Below are positions 1-8,514 of a DNA stretch of 64,000 nt, piece after piece. The notes beneath the pieces were generated by a model. The model was not told where the DNA came from. It saw only the letters and a list, made by a program, of their open reading frames with translations, and searched no databases. The translations under genes and the position numbers were made by a program. Position 1 is the stretch's first letter; the number at the start of each line of letters is the position of its first letter. Origin of the DNA: Actinomycetospora callitridis (lineage in GTDB: Bacteria; Actinomycetota; Actinomycetes; Mycobacteriales; Pseudonocardiaceae); NCBI RefSeq assembly GCF_028737265.1, contig NZ_JAQZAK010000005.1, forward strand, positions 62,001-126,000, given 5' to 3'.

Positions 1-17
1 GCGCGGAGGTGACCCGG

Positions 18-422
18 ATGCCGGGACTGACCCTGGCCGAGGCCCGTCGGATGCTCGACGCCGGCCTGGCGGAGGCGGACAGGATCGGCCAGCCGATGAA
101 CGTCGCGATCCTCGACGCCGGCGGCCACCTGCTGGCGTTCGCCCGCCAGGACGGCGCCATCCGGGCCAGCATCGACATCTCCCAACGCAAGGCCTCGACC
201 GCGCTGCTCATGGAGGCCCCGACGGCCGCGCTTATGCCCCTGGTGCAGCCGGGCGCGGAGCTGTACGGCCTCGAGCAGACCGCCGGCGGGATGGTCGTCT
301 TCGGCGGCGGCATCCCCGTGCAGCGCGACGGCGAGCTGGTGGGCGCCGTCGGCGTCAGCGCCGGTTCCGCCGAGCAGGACGTCCAGGTCGCCGAGGCCGC
401 GGTCGCGGCCGTCAAGGCCTGA
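18..422 (+). CDS. GlcG/HbpS family heme-binding-type protein (DUF336)
   Basis: A 134-residue single-domain protein of the GlcG/HbpS family, the same fold as the C-terminal domain of PduO, which in studied members binds heme or corrinoid-related ligands. Family hallmarks visible are the N-terminal LAEARRMLDAGLAEA helix, the NVAILDAGGHLLAF strand pair, the FGGGIPV turn and the GAVGVSAGS stretch near the end. ATG at 18 is chosen over GTG at 9 because GGAGG at 5-9 then sits 8 nt upstream. It lies 92 nt ahead of the diol dehydratase genes on the same strand, so a role around B12 or heme chemistry of that enzyme is inferred. It has no signal peptide, unlike exported HbpS. Family assignment is secure; function is not. 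Confidence 0.85.
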   Translation: MPGLTLAEARRMLDAGLAEADRIGQPMNVAILDAGGHLLAFARQDGAIRASIDISQRKASTALLMEAPTAALMPLVQPGAELYGLEQTAGGMVVFGGGIPVQRDGELVGAVGVSAGSAEQDVQVAEAAVAAVKA

Positions 423-514
423 TCAACCCCCCCATCCCGTCACGCCGCCACCCGACCCACCCCCGCCGACGTCGTGGTGCCCACCGCGACCACCTCGGTC
501 AAGGAGAAGACGTC

Positions 515-988
515 ATGACGACGAACCCGGATCTGGCACCCGACCTGACCGCGGCGGACTACCCGCTCTCGGTCCACCGCCCCGAGCTGCTGCACACGCC
601 CACCGGCAAGACCCTCGACGACCTGACGATGGCCGCGGTCGTCGCCGGGGACATCACGTCCGAGGACCTGCGCATCAGCCCGGAGACCCTGGCCCTGCAG
701 GGCCAGCTCGCCGCGGCCGCCGGCCGCCGCCAGCTCGCCGAGAACTTCCAGCGCGCCTCGGAGATGACCACCATCCCGGACGCCGAGGTCCTGGAGATGT
801 ACAACTCGCTGCGGCCCAACGCCTCCACGGCGGCCCAGCTCGAGGAGATCGCCTCGAAGCTCGAGAACACCTACTCCGCCACCACGTGTGCCGCCCTCGT
901 CCGCGAGGCGGCCCAGGTCTACGCGGCCCGCAACCTGCTCGCGGAAGAAGAATCCCCCGTCGCTCCGCTCGCCCCGCAGGAGGCCTGA
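515..988 (+). CDS. pduE: Diol/glycerol dehydratase small subunit
   Basis: Small (gamma) subunit of adenosylcobalamin-dependent diol dehydratase, a cytosolic heterohexamer that converts 1,2-propanediol or glycerol to the aldehyde. The 157 residues carry the family core: YPLSVHRPELLHTPTGKTLDD near residue 17, the SEDLRISPETL segment, GRRQLAENFQRASEMT, then YNSLRPNAST and an ALVREAAQVYAARNLL helix. ATG 515 is preceded by AAGGAGAA. The order here is small, large, medium, whereas enterobacterial pdu runs large, medium, small. The large-subunit gene begins one base after this stop codon, indicating translational coupling. The last 15 or so residues form a proline-rich tail. Confidence 0.93.
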   Translation: MTTNPDLAPDLTAADYPLSVHRPELLHTPTGKTLDDLTMAAVVAGDITSEDLRISPETLALQGQLAAAAGRRQLAENFQRASEMTTIPDAEVLEMYNSLRPNASTAAQLEEIASKLENTYSATTCAALVREAAQVYAARNLLAEEESPVAPLAPQEA

Positions 989-989
989 G

Positions 990-2711
990 ATGACCGCCGT
1001 AGCACCCCGCGCCGAAGGGACGGGCGCGTCCCTGACGACGTCCAAGCGCACCGAGGTCCTGGAGGACCGACCCGTCAACCTGGACGGCTTCGTCGAGGAG
1101 TGGCCCGAGAAGGGCCTCGTCGCGATGGAGTCGGACTTCGACCCGCAGCCGTCCGTGCGCGTCGAGGACGGCCGGATCGTCGAGCTCGACGGCCGCACCC
1201 GCGACCAGTTCGACTTCATGGACACGTTCATCGCCGACCACGCGATCGACGTCGACACCTGCGAGGCCGCCATGGCGACCGAGTCGGTGGAGATCGCGCG
1301 GATGATCGTCGACCCGCGGACCTCGCGCGCCGACGTCGTCGCCGTCGGCCGGGGCCTGACCCCCGCGAAGATCCTCGACGTCGTCAAGCTGATGAACGTC
1401 GTCGAGATCATGATGGGCATCCAGAAGACCCGCTCGCGGCGCACCCCGGCCAACCAGGCGCACTCGACGAGCGCCAAGGACAACCCGATCCAGGTGGCGG
1501 CCGACGCCGCCGAGGGCGCCGTGCGCGGGTTCGCCGAGCTGGAGACCACCCTCGGGGTCGTGCGCTACGCCCCGCTCGTGGCGATCGGCCTTCAGGTCGG
1601 CGGCCAGGTCGGGCGCGGCGGCGTGCTCACCCAGTGCGCGCTCGAGGAGGCCACCGAGCTCGACCTCGGCATGCGCGGCATCACCGCCTACGCCGAGACG
1701 ATCTCGATCTACGGCACCGAGTCGGTGTTCGTCGACGGCGACGACACCCCGTGGTCGAAGGCGTTCCTCGCCTCCGCCTACGCCAGCCGCGGCATCAAGA
1801 TGCGCTTCACGTCGGGCACCGGGTCGGAGGTGCAGATGGGCAACGCCGAGGGCCGCTCCATGCTGTACCTGGAGATCCGCTGCATCCTCATGGCCAAGGG
1901 CGCCGGGGTGCAGGGCCTGCAGAACGGTTCGATCTCGTGCATCGGCGTGCCCGGCGCGGTGCCGGGCGGCATCCGTGCGGTGGCGGCGGAGAACCTCGTC
2001 GCCAGCTGGATGGACCTGGAGTGCGCCTCCGGCAACGACCAGTCGTTCTCCCACTCGGCGATGCGCCGCACCAGCCGGCTGCTGCCGCAGATGCTGCCGG
2101 GCACCGACTTCGTGTGCTCCGGGTACTCCGCGGTGCCGAACAAGGACAACATGTTCGCCGGGTCGAACCTCGACACCGACGACTACGACGACTGGAACGT
2201 CATCCAGCGCGACATGCAGGTCGACGGCGGCCTGCGCCACGTCCGCGAGGACGTGATCCTGCAGGTGCGCAACAAGGCCGCGCGCGCCATGCAGGCGCTG
2301 TTCGCCGAGCTCGACCTCCCGCCGATCACCGACGAGGAGATCGAGGCGGCGACCTACGCCAACTCGAGCGACGACTACCCCGACCGCGACGTGCTCGCCG
2401 ACCTCGAGGGCGCCCGCAGCGTCATGGAGCGGGGCATCACCGGCATCGACCTGGTGCGGTTCCTGGAGCGCGCCGGGTTCGGCGACGTCGCGGAGAACTA
2501 CCTGCAGGTCCTGCGCCAGCGCGTCTCGGGCGACCTCCTGCAGACCGCCGCCGTCCTCACCGGCGACTTCACCCCGCTGGCGGCGATCAACGACGCCAAC
2601 GACTACGCCGGTCCCGGCACCGGTTACCGCCTGACCGGCGAGCGGTGGGAAGAGCTCAAGAAGCTCCGCCACGTCACCTCCGCCGAGAACCCTGAGGAGG
2701 AGGTCGTATGA
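990..2711 (+). CDS. pduC: Diol/glycerol dehydratase large (catalytic) subunit
   Basis: Catalytic alpha subunit, 573 residues, closely resembling Klebsiella PduC with about 15 extra N-terminal residues. Substrate and metal residues appear conserved: His158 (in NQAH) and Glu185 (in FAELETT) match His143 and Glu170 of the Klebsiella enzyme. Blocks around SIYGTESVFVDGDDTPWSK, SGTGSEVQMG, GLQNGSISCIGVP and NDANDYAGPGTGYRLTGERWEE are intact. ATG 990 has CAGGAGG 6 nt upstream. Its stop overlaps the next start as ATGA, so it is coupled to pduD. The large and medium subunits are separate genes, unlike the fused forms in some bacteria. Diol versus glycerol preference cannot be told from sequence by eye. 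Confidence 0.96.
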   Translation: MTAVAPRAEGTGASLTTSKRTEVLEDRPVNLDGFVEEWPEKGLVAMESDFDPQPSVRVEDGRIVELDGRTRDQFDFMDTFIADHAIDVDTCEAAMATESVEIARMIVDPRTSRADVVAVGRGLTPAKILDVVKLMNVVEIMMGIQKTRSRRTPANQAHSTSAKDNPIQVAADAAEGAVRGFAELETTLGVVRYAPLVAIGLQVGGQVGRGGVLTQCALEEATELDLGMRGITAYAETISIYGTESVFVDGDDTPWSKAFLASAYASRGIKMRFTSGTGSEVQMGNAEGRSMLYLEIRCILMAKGAGVQGLQNGSISCIGVPGAVPGGIRAVAAENLVASWMDLECASGNDQSFSHSAMRRTSRLLPQMLPGTDFVCSGYSAVPNKDNMFAGSNLDTDDYDDWNVIQRDMQVDGGLRHVREDVILQVRNKAARAMQALFAELDLPPITDEEIEAATYANSSDDYPDRDVLADLEGARSVMERGITGIDLVRFLERAGFGDVAENYLQVLRQRVSGDLLQTAAVLTGDFTPLAAINDANDYAGPGTGYRLTGERWEELKKLRHVTSAENPEEEVV

Positions 2712-3322
2712 CCGCCGCATCCGATCTGGCTGCATCTGGTTCGGCCGCACCCGTCGACTCCGTCCGGACACTCGCGCTCAACGAGGTCGGGCCCGCCGAG
2801 CGCGGCACCCGGCCCGAGGAGGTCGTCATCGCGCTGTCCCCGGCCTTCGGGGACCCGTTCACGAAGACGATCGTGGACGTGCCGCACGCCGAGGTGATCC
2901 GCCAGCTGCTGGCGGGCATCGAGGAGCGCGGCGGCGTGGCGCGGGTGATCAAGGTCTACAAGACCGCGGACCTCGCGGCGATCGCGCACCACGGGGCCAA
3001 GCTGTCGGGCTCGGGGATCGCGGTGGGCGTGCTGTCGCGGGGCACCACGGTGCTCCACCAGCGCGACCTGGCGCGGCTGTCGAACCTGGAGCTCTTCCCC
3101 CAGGCCCCGTTGCTCGACGCCGAGGTCTTCCGCATGATCGGGTCGAACGCCGCGCAGTACGCGCAGGGCCAGTCGCCCAAGCCGGTGCCGACGCGCAACG
3201 ACCAGATGGCCCGCCCGCGCTGGCAGGCCAAGGCGGCGCTGCTGCACCTCAAGGAGTTCGAGTGCATCGACCACTCCCGCGAGGCGGTGGAGGTCGAACC
3301 GGTCATCACGAAGGTGGACTGA
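2708..3322 (+). CDS. pduD: Diol/glycerol dehydratase medium subunit
   Basis: Medium (beta) subunit, 204 residues, which helps form the cobalamin site with PduC. The family block begins near residue 36 (RPEEVVIALSPAFGD), followed by a TKTIVDVPHAEVIRQLLAGIEERG stretch in two parts, the GAKLSGSGIAVGVLSRGTT region and the conserved C-terminal MARPRWQAKAALLHLKE. Start ATG 2708 overlaps the pduC stop and lies after GGAGGAGG. The N-terminus is a short Ala/Ser/Pro segment with no obvious amphipathic microcompartment-targeting helix, in line with the lack of shell genes here. The reactivase gene starts 4 nt downstream. Confidence 0.94.
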   Translation: MTAASDLAASGSAAPVDSVRTLALNEVGPAERGTRPEEVVIALSPAFGDPFTKTIVDVPHAEVIRQLLAGIEERGGVARVIKVYKTADLAAIAHHGAKLSGSGIAVGVLSRGTTVLHQRDLARLSNLELFPQAPLLDAEVFRMIGSNAAQYAQGQSPKPVPTRNDQMARPRWQAKAALLHLKEFECIDHSREAVEVEPVITKVD

Positions 3323-3326
3323 ACGC

Positions 3327-5219
3327 GTGTCCCTCGTCGATCCTCCCGTCGCTGCGCTCGCCCTGGTGATCGGCGTCGACATCGGCAACTCCACGACCGA
3401 GGCGTGCATCGCCGACGTCGGTGACGGGGAGGTCGGGCGACTCGCCTCCTCGCTGACCCGGACGACGGGGGTCAAGGGCACCCCGGACAACACCACCGGT
3501 GCCGTCACGGCCGTCCGGCGGGCCCTCGAGGCCACCGGGCGGCCGGCCGGTGACCTCGCCACCGTCCTGCTCAACGAGGCCACGCCGGTGATCAGCGGTC
3601 TCGCGATGGAGACGATCACCGAGACGATCATCACCGAGTCGACGATGATCGGGCACAACCCCGACACCCCGGGCGGTGACGGTCTCGGGGTCGGGATGAC
3701 CGTGTCCCTCGACGACCTGACGACCGTCGAGGAGGAGGTCCCGGTCGTCGTCGTGGTGGGGGCCGGCGCGGACTTCGACGACGTCGCACACGCCCTGAAC
3801 ACGGCCGGCGAGCGCGGCGTCGACGTCGTCGCGGCCGTGCTGCACGGCGACGACGCGGTGCTCGTCGTCAACCGCCTGACACGGCGGATCCCGGTGGTCG
3901 ACGAGGTGTCGGCGGTCGACCGGGTGCCGCTGGGCATGCTCGCCGCGGTCGAGGTGGCCGCGCCCGGGCGCACCATCCGCACCCTGTCGGACTCCTACGG
4001 GCTCGCCTCGACGTTCGACCTGGACGCCGAGCAGACCCGCCAGGTGTCCCCGGTGGCGCGGGCGCTGTCGGGCAACCGGTCCGCGGTCGTCGTCCGCACC
4101 CCGGCCGGCGACGTCACCGACCGGCGCATCCCCGTCGGCACCCTGACCCTCTCCGGCGCCGGGCGCTCGCTCGACGTCGGCGTCGACGAGGGTGCGGACG
4201 CGATCATGGAGGCGATCGGGCGGGTCGCGCCGCTCGACGACGTCCACGGCGAGGCCGGCACGCACGTCGGCGGCATGCTCGCGAAGGTCCGCGACACGAT
4301 GACCGACGTGACCGGGCAGCCGGCGTCGGAGATCCGGATCCGCGACGTCCTCGCCGTCGACACCCTCGTGCCGGCCGTGGTGCGCGGCGGGCTCGCGGGG
4401 GAGGTCTCGCGGGAGAACGCCGTCGCGCTCGCCGCGATGGTGCGCACCAGCCGCAGCCGCATGCAGGCGGTGGCCGACGCGCTGTCCGACGAGCTGGGCT
4501 GCGAGACGATCATCGGCGGCGTCGAGGGCGAGGTCGCCGTGCGCGGCGCGCTGACCACGCCGGGCACCTCGGTGCCGATCGCGATCATCGACATGGGCGG
4601 CGGCTCCACCGACGCCGCGCTGCTCGACCGGGACGGGACCGTGTCGGCGGTGCACGTCGCCGGGGCCGGGGAGCTGGTCACCAAGCTCATCGACTCGGAG
4701 CTGGGGCTCGAGGACCGGGACGCCGCGGAGTCGGTGAAGCGCCACCCGCTGGCGAAGGTCGAGAGCTTCTTCCACATCCGCCACGAGGACGGCACGGTGC
4801 AGTTCTTCTCCGATCCGCTGCCGCCGCACGTCTTCGCGAAGGTCGTCACCGTGACCCCCGAGGGCCTCGCGGCCGTGCCCGTGCGCGGCCCGCTCGAGGA
4901 GGTCCGGCGGGTCCGCCGCGAGGCCAAGCGCCGGGTGTTCGTCGTCAACGCGCTACGGGCGCTCGCGCAGGTCGCCCCGCAGGGCTCGCTGCGGCTGCTC
5001 GGCTCGGTGGTGCTGCTGGGCGGGTCGGCGCTGGACTTCGAGATCCCGGGCATGGTCGCCGACGCGCTCGCTCCCTACGGCGTCGTGTGCGGCATCGGCA
5101 ACGTCCACGGCACCGAGGGCCCGCGCAACGCCGTGGCCGCGGGCCTGGTGGACGCGCACGCCGGCATGGTCGCCGGCCCGGCGCCCGAGAAGCTGCAGCG
5201 TCGGGCGGCTGCCTCATGA
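3327..5219 (+). CDS. pduG: Diol dehydratase reactivase, large ATPase subunit
   Basis: DdrA/PduG-type reactivase, 630 residues. With DdrB it uses ATP to release damaged cobalamin from inactivated diol dehydratase. It has the ASKHA (Hsp70/actin-like) ATPase fold: the phosphate-1 loop is VIGVDIGNSTTEAC near residues 14-27, and the second phosphate loop is IIDMGGGSTDAALL near residue 420. The GTVSAVHVAGAGELVTKLI and LLGGSALDFEIPGM blocks are also typical. GTG 3327 follows the medium-subunit stop by 4 nt, and the gene ends in an ATGA overlap with the small reactivase subunit. Its presence argues that the dehydratase operates under conditions that inactivate it, such as with glycerol. Confidence 0.94.
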   Translation: MSLVDPPVAALALVIGVDIGNSTTEACIADVGDGEVGRLASSLTRTTGVKGTPDNTTGAVTAVRRALEATGRPAGDLATVLLNEATPVISGLAMETITETIITESTMIGHNPDTPGGDGLGVGMTVSLDDLTTVEEEVPVVVVVGAGADFDDVAHALNTAGERGVDVVAAVLHGDDAVLVVNRLTRRIPVVDEVSAVDRVPLGMLAAVEVAAPGRTIRTLSDSYGLASTFDLDAEQTRQVSPVARALSGNRSAVVVRTPAGDVTDRRIPVGTLTLSGAGRSLDVGVDEGADAIMEAIGRVAPLDDVHGEAGTHVGGMLAKVRDTMTDVTGQPASEIRIRDVLAVDTLVPAVVRGGLAGEVSRENAVALAAMVRTSRSRMQAVADALSDELGCETIIGGVEGEVAVRGALTTPGTSVPIAIIDMGGGSTDAALLDRDGTVSAVHVAGAGELVTKLIDSELGLEDRDAAESVKRHPLAKVESFFHIRHEDGTVQFFSDPLPPHVFAKVVTVTPEGLAAVPVRGPLEEVRRVRREAKRRVFVVNALRALAQVAPQGSLRLLGSVVLLGGSALDFEIPGMVADALAPYGVVCGIGNVHGTEGPRNAVAAGLVDAHAGMVAGPAPEKLQRRAAAS

Positions 5220-5662
5220 GCGGGATGACCAGTCCCCTGTCCGGGGTGTCGGTCCTGGGCGGGCCCGGCTGCCACGGCCGCATCGACCGTGCCGACGACC
5301 CCGCGCTGCCACCCGCGGTGCTCGTCACGGTGCACGACGACGCCCCGCCCGCCGTGGTGCGCGAGGTGTGCGCGGGCGCCGAGGAGCAGGGCATCCCCAC
5401 GGCGATCCTGGCGCCGGTCGGGAGCGGGGGCGACGCCCTCGCCCGGCACGCGGCGGGCGAGTCGCGGCTCGAGGTGGGCGTGGGCATCGGGCCCGACGGG
5501 GCGGTGGTCGTGCGGCACGCCCTGGTCGCGGAGCCCGTGCTCCGGCTGGCCGGCGACGCCCCGGCGGGCCGGGTGCGGCAGGCGGGGGCCGACGCGGCGC
5601 GGATCGTCGCGGGGCTGCCGCTGCGGACCGCCGCTCAGGCGGAGGAGAGCTCCTCGTCCTGA
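5216..5662 (+). CDS. pduH: Diol dehydratase reactivase, small subunit
   Basis: DdrB/PduH-type small reactivase subunit, 148 residues. It resembles the fold of the dehydratase medium subunit and swaps with it during reactivation. Visible features are PAVLVTVHDDAPPAVVREV, the GAEEQGIPTAIL segment, SRLEVGVGIGPDGAVVVRH and a C-terminal AGADAARIVAGLPL helix. ATG 5216 overlaps the stop of the large subunit (ATGA). This is the last gene of the operon in view. Its 3' end overlaps the convergent patatin gene by 28 nt, leaving no room for an intergenic terminator. Homologs are weakly conserved, so the call leans partly on position. Confidence 0.88.
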   Translation: MSGMTSPLSGVSVLGGPGCHGRIDRADDPALPPAVLVTVHDDAPPAVVREVCAGAEEQGIPTAILAPVGSGGDALARHAAGESRLEVGVGIGPDGAVVVRHALVAEPVLRLAGDAPAGRVRQAGADAARIVAGLPLRTAAQAEESSSS

Positions 5663-6624
5663 CTGTCCCACCCGTCGCCGTCGAGCTCGAGGGCGCCGCG
5701 CAGGGCGTCCTGCCCGGTCTCGATGCCCTTGCGCAGGACGTCCGGGTCGGTCTCGAGCGGGCTGATCGTGTCCGCGCCCGACGGCGGGCGGACCTCGAAC
5801 AGGTAGGGCGGCTCGTCGGTGGGCGACGCCGTCGCGTGGGCGAGGCGGGAGTCGTCGGCGCGGCGGTTCTCCAGCCGGTTCCCCATCACGTGCACGAGTC
5901 CCGGCACGTTGACGGCGCCGAGGCGGGAGACCAGCGCCTTCTCCAGGCGGGTCGCGTCGACGGCGGTCTGGTCGGCGCGGCGGGTGCGCAGGACGAGCAC
6001 GTGCGTGGCGCCCTGGGCGAGCGCGGTGCGGAACGGGATCGGCTCGGCGACGGCGGCGTCGACGTAGCGGCGTCCCCGGATCTCGACGGGCAGCCCCGCG
6101 AGCAGTGGCACCGCCGCGCTCGCGCGCAGGGCGAGCTGGAGGGAGGCCTTGTCGACGATCGTGTCGGCGAGGTCGACGGCCTCGCCGGTCTCGACGTCGG
6201 TGGCCACCGGGTGCAGCGGGACGTCGGCGTCGAGCACGGCCTGCCAGTCGACCGGGATGACCTTCTCGCCGACGGTGTGCACGAGGTACTCGACGTCGAC
6301 GACGGGCTTGCCGCGCAGGCCGCGCCCGGGGTTGGTGACCCGCTCCATGAGCCCCGGGCGGTACCAGCCGGCGCAGCAGACCGCGGCCTGAGCGCCCACG
6401 AGCCAGCTGCCGGCCAGCGCGCCCGCCGAGGCGCCGTAGACGGCGTCGAAGCAGGTCGCGAGGCCGAGCTCCTCGAGCGCGAGCACCATCCCGCTCGAGT
6501 AGGTGGCCCGGCTGCCGCCGCCCTCGACGGCGAGCGCGACGTGGTGGCCGTCGGTCCTGTTGCTCGGGCAGGAACCCTCGGCGCTCCGGGCGGCCAGGAC
6601 GTCGAGGACCGGATGGGGACGCAC
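5635..6624 (-). CDS. Patatin-like phospholipase
   Basis: Serine lipid acyl hydrolase of the patatin family, 329 residues, presumably cytosolic as no signal peptide is visible. The oxyanion motif is EGGGSRA near residue 34, the nucleophile elbow GASAG lies near residue 64, and the catalytic Asp is in YVDAAVAEPIPFR near residue 190. That last motif reads DAA where many members have DGG/A. GTG 6624 is used; no ATG is nearby in frame. It is on the strand opposite the dehydratase operon and overlaps pduH tail-to-tail. The physiological substrate cannot be predicted, but YjjU/RssA-type bacterial patatins are the nearest general group. Confidence 0.88.
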   Translation of the reverse strand: MRPHPVLDVLAARSAEGSCPSNRTDGHHVALAVEGGGSRATYSSGMVLALEELGLATCFDAVYGASAGALAGSWLVGAQAAVCCAGWYRPGLMERVTNPGRGLRGKPVVDVEYLVHTVGEKVIPVDWQAVLDADVPLHPVATDVETGEAVDLADTIVDKASLQLALRASAAVPLLAGLPVEIRGRRYVDAAVAEPIPFRTALAQGATHVLVLRTRRADQTAVDATRLEKALVSRLGAVNVPGLVHVMGNRLENRRADDSRLAHATASPTDEPPYLFEVRPPSGADTISPLETDPDVLRKGIETGQDALRGALELDGDGWDSQDEELSSA

Positions 6625-6670
6625 GTCGGCATCATGCCCGCTTCACCCGCGCCTCCACCGAACGGGCTAC

Positions 6671-6710
6671 GTGAGCGAAATTCTCGGCTATAGCCGGGAA
6701 TTCCACTCAC
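6671..6710 (-). terminator. Hairpin terminator after the phosphoesterase gene
   Basis: A near-perfect inverted repeat with 18-nt arms (GTGAG... and ...CTCAC) around a TATA loop. It overlaps the phosphoesterase stop codon on the minus strand and precedes the patatin start by about 45 nt. There is no U-tract, which is common for actinobacterial terminators. Confidence 0.65.
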
Positions 6711-8437
6711 GGACGGCGGGACAGCGTCACGCGGTCGATCTCGGTGCCGGTGTCGGTGGTGGCGCGGACGGTCAGGGTCGTCTCCCCGCCGCCGGCCGGC
6801 GGCGGGACGACGTCGACGGTGACGTAGGCGTAGTCCCGGTAGCGCGCCTGCGACCAGTCGACCTCGTCGGGCTGCTGCGCGTCCTCGCCGAGCGCCAGGT
6901 AGCTGGCCACGGTGACGCCGCTGTCGGGCCCCGGGTGGCCGCGGTGGCGGTCGGTCACGCCGTCGGGCCAGCTGTAGCGGGGCCGCCCGCCGGAGCCGAC
7001 GCACACGTAGGTCGTGCCGTCGGTCTCCGGGCGCACGGTGGCGCCGTCGGGGGCCTGCACGACCGAGCGCCCGCGCCGGATCGGGTTCGTGCGCTCGTAC
7101 TGGTGGTTGTGGCCCTGCAGGACGAGGTCGACCGAGAACTCGTCGCACAGCGGCGCCACGGCGGCGCGGACCCCGGCGTCGGAGGCGTGCGCCGTCGACG
7201 TCGCGAACGCGCAGTGGTGGAAGAACACGACGATCCAGTCGACGCCCGCGTCGGCGCGCAGCGCGGTCAGCGTCTGGCGCAGCCACGCCGTCTGCGCGCC
7301 GCCCGAGTAGCCCGCGTTGGTGGGGATCTCGGTCGAGAGGTCGTTGGCGTCCAGGCTGATCACGCCGACGGTGCCGTGGCGGAACGTGTAGACCGACGGG
7401 CACGCCGACGGGCCGGTGCGGGGCAGGTCGAGGCGCGCGGCGTGCCCGCCGTAGCCGTGGCTCGCGCCGCCGGCCCGGTTGTCGTCGTAGAGCGCCTCCA
7501 TGTCGTGGTTGCCGGTGGCGAACATCCACGGGGTGGACGCGGCGCTGCGCTCGATGAGCCCGAAGTACGTCGTCCACACCGTCGGGTCGAAGCTCTCGAA
7601 ACCGCTGCCGCCCGTGCTGCGCTCCGGGAGCCCTTCACCCGAGGGGTCGGCGTAGCAGATGTCGCCCGCGAGCAGGTGGAACGCCGGGCGCTGCCGCGCG
7701 ATGCGGTCGACCATCGAGGTCGACGGCGTCAACGTCCGCCGGGTGTCGTCCGACGCGTAGTCGTTGGTGAACCCCTCCGCCCCGCTCGGCGGCAGGGTGT
7801 CGACGCCCTGGTCGGCGAACGCGGTGAAGCTCCACGGCGCCGTCGTGCCCGGGCCGGGTGCGGTGACGAAGTCGGCCTCCGGGGTCGTGGTGCCGTCGGG
7901 GAGGCGGAACCGGTAGCGGTAGCGCTCGCCCGGCGCGAGGCCGTCGGCCAGGGCGTGCACGAAGAACTGCTCGCTGCCGCGGATGGCGCCGTCGCCCTGC
8001 GGCACCCGGGAGACCAGCCGGCGCACGTCGACCGGGAGCGTCGTGCCGAACGCACCGTCGCGTCCCAGGTCGACCACGACCGGGCCCGGCGGCGGGGCGG
8101 TCAGCTCACCCGCGAACGCCATCTGGCGCTGCGGGTCGGCGCCGTAGGCCAGGTGGCGGCCGACGACGGCGACCGGCGTCTGCGCCGCGGTGGCGCACGC
8201 GGCGAGCGTCCAGGGCGCCGCGGCCAGACCCGTCGCCGCGAGCACGCCGGCCCCACCGCGCAGCGCGCTGCGGCGGCTCACCGGGTGGCGGCGCAGGAAG
8301 GAGGTGAGCCACTCGTGCTGCTCGGCGACGGTCATGCGGTCGGCCAGCTCGGCGGGGACACCGACGTCCGGTGCCTGGCCGCGGGGAGTCCGGGTCACGG
8401 GAGGCAGAGTCGTCCCCGCCGGCGCGCGGGACCACAC
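6707..8437 (-). CDS. Tat-exported metallophosphoesterase (purple acid phosphatase-like)
   Basis: Exported calcineurin-type phosphoesterase, about 576 residues from GTG 8437 (GTG 8398 or the internal ATG of MTVAEQHEW are alternatives; none has a strong ribosome site). A twin-arginine signal SRRSALRGG is followed by a hydrophobic stretch ending in a lipobox-like LAAC, suggesting a Tat-secreted lipoprotein. After an N-terminal fibronectin-like domain typical of purple acid phosphatases come the metal motifs: FADQG, LLAGDICYAD, ATGNHDME, FFHHCAF and QGHNHQYERT. Substrate is likely extracellular phosphomonoesters or nucleotides. It is one of three Tat-exported phosphatase-type enzymes in this window. 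Confidence 0.9.
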   Translation of the reverse strand: MWSRAPAGTTLPPVTRTPRGQAPDVGVPAELADRMTVAEQHEWLTSFLRRHPVSRRSALRGGAGVLAATGLAAAPWTLAACATAAQTPVAVVGRHLAYGADPQRQMAFAGELTAPPPGPVVVDLGRDGAFGTTLPVDVRRLVSRVPQGDGAIRGSEQFFVHALADGLAPGERYRYRFRLPDGTTTPEADFVTAPGPGTTAPWSFTAFADQGVDTLPPSGAEGFTNDYASDDTRRTLTPSTSMVDRIARQRPAFHLLAGDICYADPSGEGLPERSTGGSGFESFDPTVWTTYFGLIERSAASTPWMFATGNHDMEALYDDNRAGGASHGYGGHAARLDLPRTGPSACPSVYTFRHGTVGVISLDANDLSTEIPTNAGYSGGAQTAWLRQTLTALRADAGVDWIVVFFHHCAFATSTAHASDAGVRAAVAPLCDEFSVDLVLQGHNHQYERTNPIRRGRSVVQAPDGATVRPETDGTTYVCVGSGGRPRYSWPDGVTDRHRGHPGPDSGVTVASYLALGEDAQQPDEVDWSQARYRDYAYVTVDVVPPPAGGGETTLTVRATTDTGTEIDRVTLSRRP

Positions 8438-8514
8438 GGGGTCTGGGCACGGAGCGAACCGCTGACGCTCCGCGAGGAACCGGGCGGATCGGCGCCGCCG
8501 GGCGGGGCCTCACG

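Noticed and set aside
675..2771. Very long minus-strand open frame opposite the dehydratase genes (698 codons)
   Set aside because: It is the GC-rich mirror of real coding sequence: Arg/His/Gly/Asp-rich low-complexity translation, no domains, and pduC/pduE on the other strand are certain.
5368..6693. Long plus-strand frame over the patatin gene
   Set aside because: Low-complexity translation opposite a gene with clear patatin motifs; no ribosome site.
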